Source: Spirochaetota bacterium
GTDB lineage: Bacteria > Spirochaetota > UBA4802 > UBA5550
Reading direction: 5' to 3'
Length of the DNA: 7,002 nucleotides
NCBI GenBank assembly: GCA_022704585.1
Contig: JAKJGD010000107.1
Coordinates: forward strand, 1 to 7,002
The notes under the pieces were generated by a model. The model saw nothing but the letters and a program-made list of their open reading frames with translations, made no database searches and had not been told where the DNA came from. Made by a program: the position numbers and the translations under genes. Below are positions 5,939 to 7,002 of this stretch, in pieces. Numbering within the stretch: the stretch's first letter is position 1; each line of letters starts with the position of its first letter.

Positions 5939-6892
5939 ATGAACATGATAAGTAATGAAGCTCCGGGCAGGGATTCCGCCCACACTCAGCGAAAAGAGCC
6001 TGTAATCCTTACGATCGTCCACAATCTGCGGGGCCTTCTCTCCATGCTGCTCCTGACGGCCAACACCGTTTTCTGGTTCGGTCCGCTCATGCTGATGGCG
6101 TTTCTCAAGCTGGCAGTCCCGATTCCCCTCTGGCGGAAGATGTGGGGAGTGCTGATCAACGCCCTTGCCGTGACATGGATTTCCATCAACAATTTCAATA
6201 TCCGTTGGTCCCAGAGGATTACGTGGGACATACGCGGCATGGAGGGCCTCTCCCTTGACCAGTGGTATCTGGTCATATCGAACCATCAGACATGGATCGA
6301 TATCGTCGTTCTGCAGAAGGTCTTCAACCGCCGCATTCCTTTTCTCAAATTCTTTTTGAAGAAGGAGTTGATATGGGTCCCGCTGCTCGGCGTCGCCTGG
6401 TGGGCGCTTGATTATCCCTTCATGAAACGATATACCGCCGATTTTATAAAGAAGAATCCGCACCTCAAGGGCAAGGACATCGAGATAACCAGGAAGGCGT
6501 GCGAGAAGTTCAGGACCATTCCGGTTTCAATCATGAACTTCGTCGAGGGAACGCGTTTTACTCCAGCGAAGCATGACAAGCAGCAATCCCCGTTCAAGCA
6601 TCTGCTCAAGCCGAAAGCGGGCGGTGTCGGCTTCGTCCTCTCTGCCATGGGCGAGCAGTTGAGCAGCATTGTGAACGTGACGATCGTCTACCCGGGCGGC
6701 GACACGAGCTTCTGGCATTTTCTCTGCGGCAGGATTAAGGAGATCCGCATTCTGGTTGAAAAGCTTCCCGTATCAAAGGAAATTCTCGGGGACTATGTAG
6801 AGGACAAGGAGCACCAGGCGCGGTTCCAGGTGTGGCTGAACAGTCTCTGGACAGCCAAGGACAGGCTTCTTGACGCGGAAAAGAAACGATAG
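5939..6892 (+). CDS. YihG-like lysophospholipid acyltransferase (PlsC/LPLAT family)
   Basis: 317 residues, about the length of E. coli YihG (about 310), and similar to it from end to end as I recall that sequence. An N-terminal hydrophobic segment (about 33-57) anchors it in the inner membrane. Acyltransferase blocks: NHQTWID (115-121) with the His116-x4-Asp121 catalytic pair; the FLKFFLKKELIWVPLLG block (135-151); FVEGTRF (201-207) with the acyl-acceptor-binding EGTR; and KPKAGGVGFVL (224-234). The YihG-type stretch WWALDYPFMKRY (154-165) and the closing WLNSLWTAKDRLL (299-311) are also present. Family members transfer a fatty acyl chain to the sn-2 position of lysophospholipid or lysophosphatidic acid; the exact acceptor here is not readable. 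The start is the ATG at 5939, with GTG 5933 as alternative. Only 30 nt separate it from the next gene, so they are probably cotranscribed. Confidence 0.93.
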   Translation: MNMISNEAPGRDSAHTQRKEPVILTIVHNLRGLLSMLLLTANTVFWFGPLMLMAFLKLAVPIPLWRKMWGVLINALAVTWISINNFNIRWSQRITWDIRGMEGLSLDQWYLVISNHQTWIDIVVLQKVFNRRIPFLKFFLKKELIWVPLLGVAWWALDYPFMKRYTADFIKKNPHLKGKDIEITRKACEKFRTIPVSIMNFVEGTRFTPAKHDKQQSPFKHLLKPKAGGVGFVLSAMGEQLSSIVNVTIVYPGGDTSFWHFLCGRIKEIRILVEKLPVSKEILGDYVEDKEHQARFQVWLNSLWTAKDRLLDAEKKR

Positions 6893-6922
6893 GCTCGCTG
6901 CCGCGTAACGGTAGGATGCGCA

Positions 6923-7002
6923 ATGCAAACGGTGCTGATTGCAGCCCTGTTTTTTTTCGGGGCAGGCGTCCTGCTTTTCATACTGTACCGCCGTGCCGCC
7001 TT
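6923..7002 (+). CDS. Start of a membrane-anchored protein (cut by right edge)
   Basis: ATG at 6923 with AGGA (6913-6916) 6 nt upstream opens a frame that runs off the window after 26 codons. The visible peptide is one hydrophobic segment (residues 2-20, VLIAALFFFGAGVLLFILY) followed by RR, which is a signal anchor with the positive residues on the cytoplasmic side. Many bacterial proteins begin this way, so no function is assigned. It follows the acyltransferase by 30 nt and is probably in its operon. The overlapping frame from ATG 6916 has poorer spacing and no membrane pattern. Confidence 0.6.
   Translation, partial: MQTVLIAALFFFGAGVLLFILYRRAA

Noticed and set aside
5834..6463. 209-codon minus-strand open frame
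   Set aside because: Mostly antisense to the acyltransferase and has no recognisable domain.

Overview
The window looks like an ordinary chromosomal segment from a Gram-negative bacterium with GC-rich genes and strong Shine-Dalgarno sites. An exported chalcone-isomerase-like protein and a YihG-type membrane acyltransferase fit a cell with an outer membrane. A spirochaete or a deltaproteobacterium-like lineage is my guess, but nothing here fixes the phylum. There are no rRNA, tRNA, CRISPR or transposase genes.

Layout: 1-1867 (minus) is the 5' part of a large AAA+ ATPase of the CbbX/SpoVK group, with an N-terminal bacterial PH-like domain and a TerB-like helical middle; its C-terminus lies off the left edge. 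It has a near-consensus sigma-70 promoter (TTGACA-N17-TACAAT) at 1928-1956. Directly against the -35 box begins a 42-bp tandem repeat (1957-2219). Each full unit carries the perfect palindrome GGCGATAGTTATCGCC. This array fills the whole gap to the next gene and is the most unusual non-coding feature of the window.

2233-4523 (minus) is a two-gene operon: a CorA-type divalent-cation transporter with an MgtE_N-like N-terminal extension, then a membrane-anchored alpha/beta hydrolase whose Shine-Dalgarno overlaps the corA stop codon. A gap of about 500 bp (4524-5030) separates this operon from divergent plus-strand genes and holds the promoters for both sides, but no gene I can support.

5031-5603 (plus) is a secreted chalcone-isomerase-like protein, followed by a strong hairpin terminator. 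5939-6892 (plus) is a YihG-like acyltransferase, closely followed by the start of a membrane-anchored protein cut by the right edge, probably in the same operon.

Functionally the genes fall into separate transcription units: a stress/remodelling-type ATPase, a cation transporter with a hydrolase, and an envelope/lipid pair. The best candidates for something undescribed are the helically phased palindrome array upstream of the ATPase promoter, the PH-TerB-AAA+ architecture and the MgtE_N-CorA fusion.
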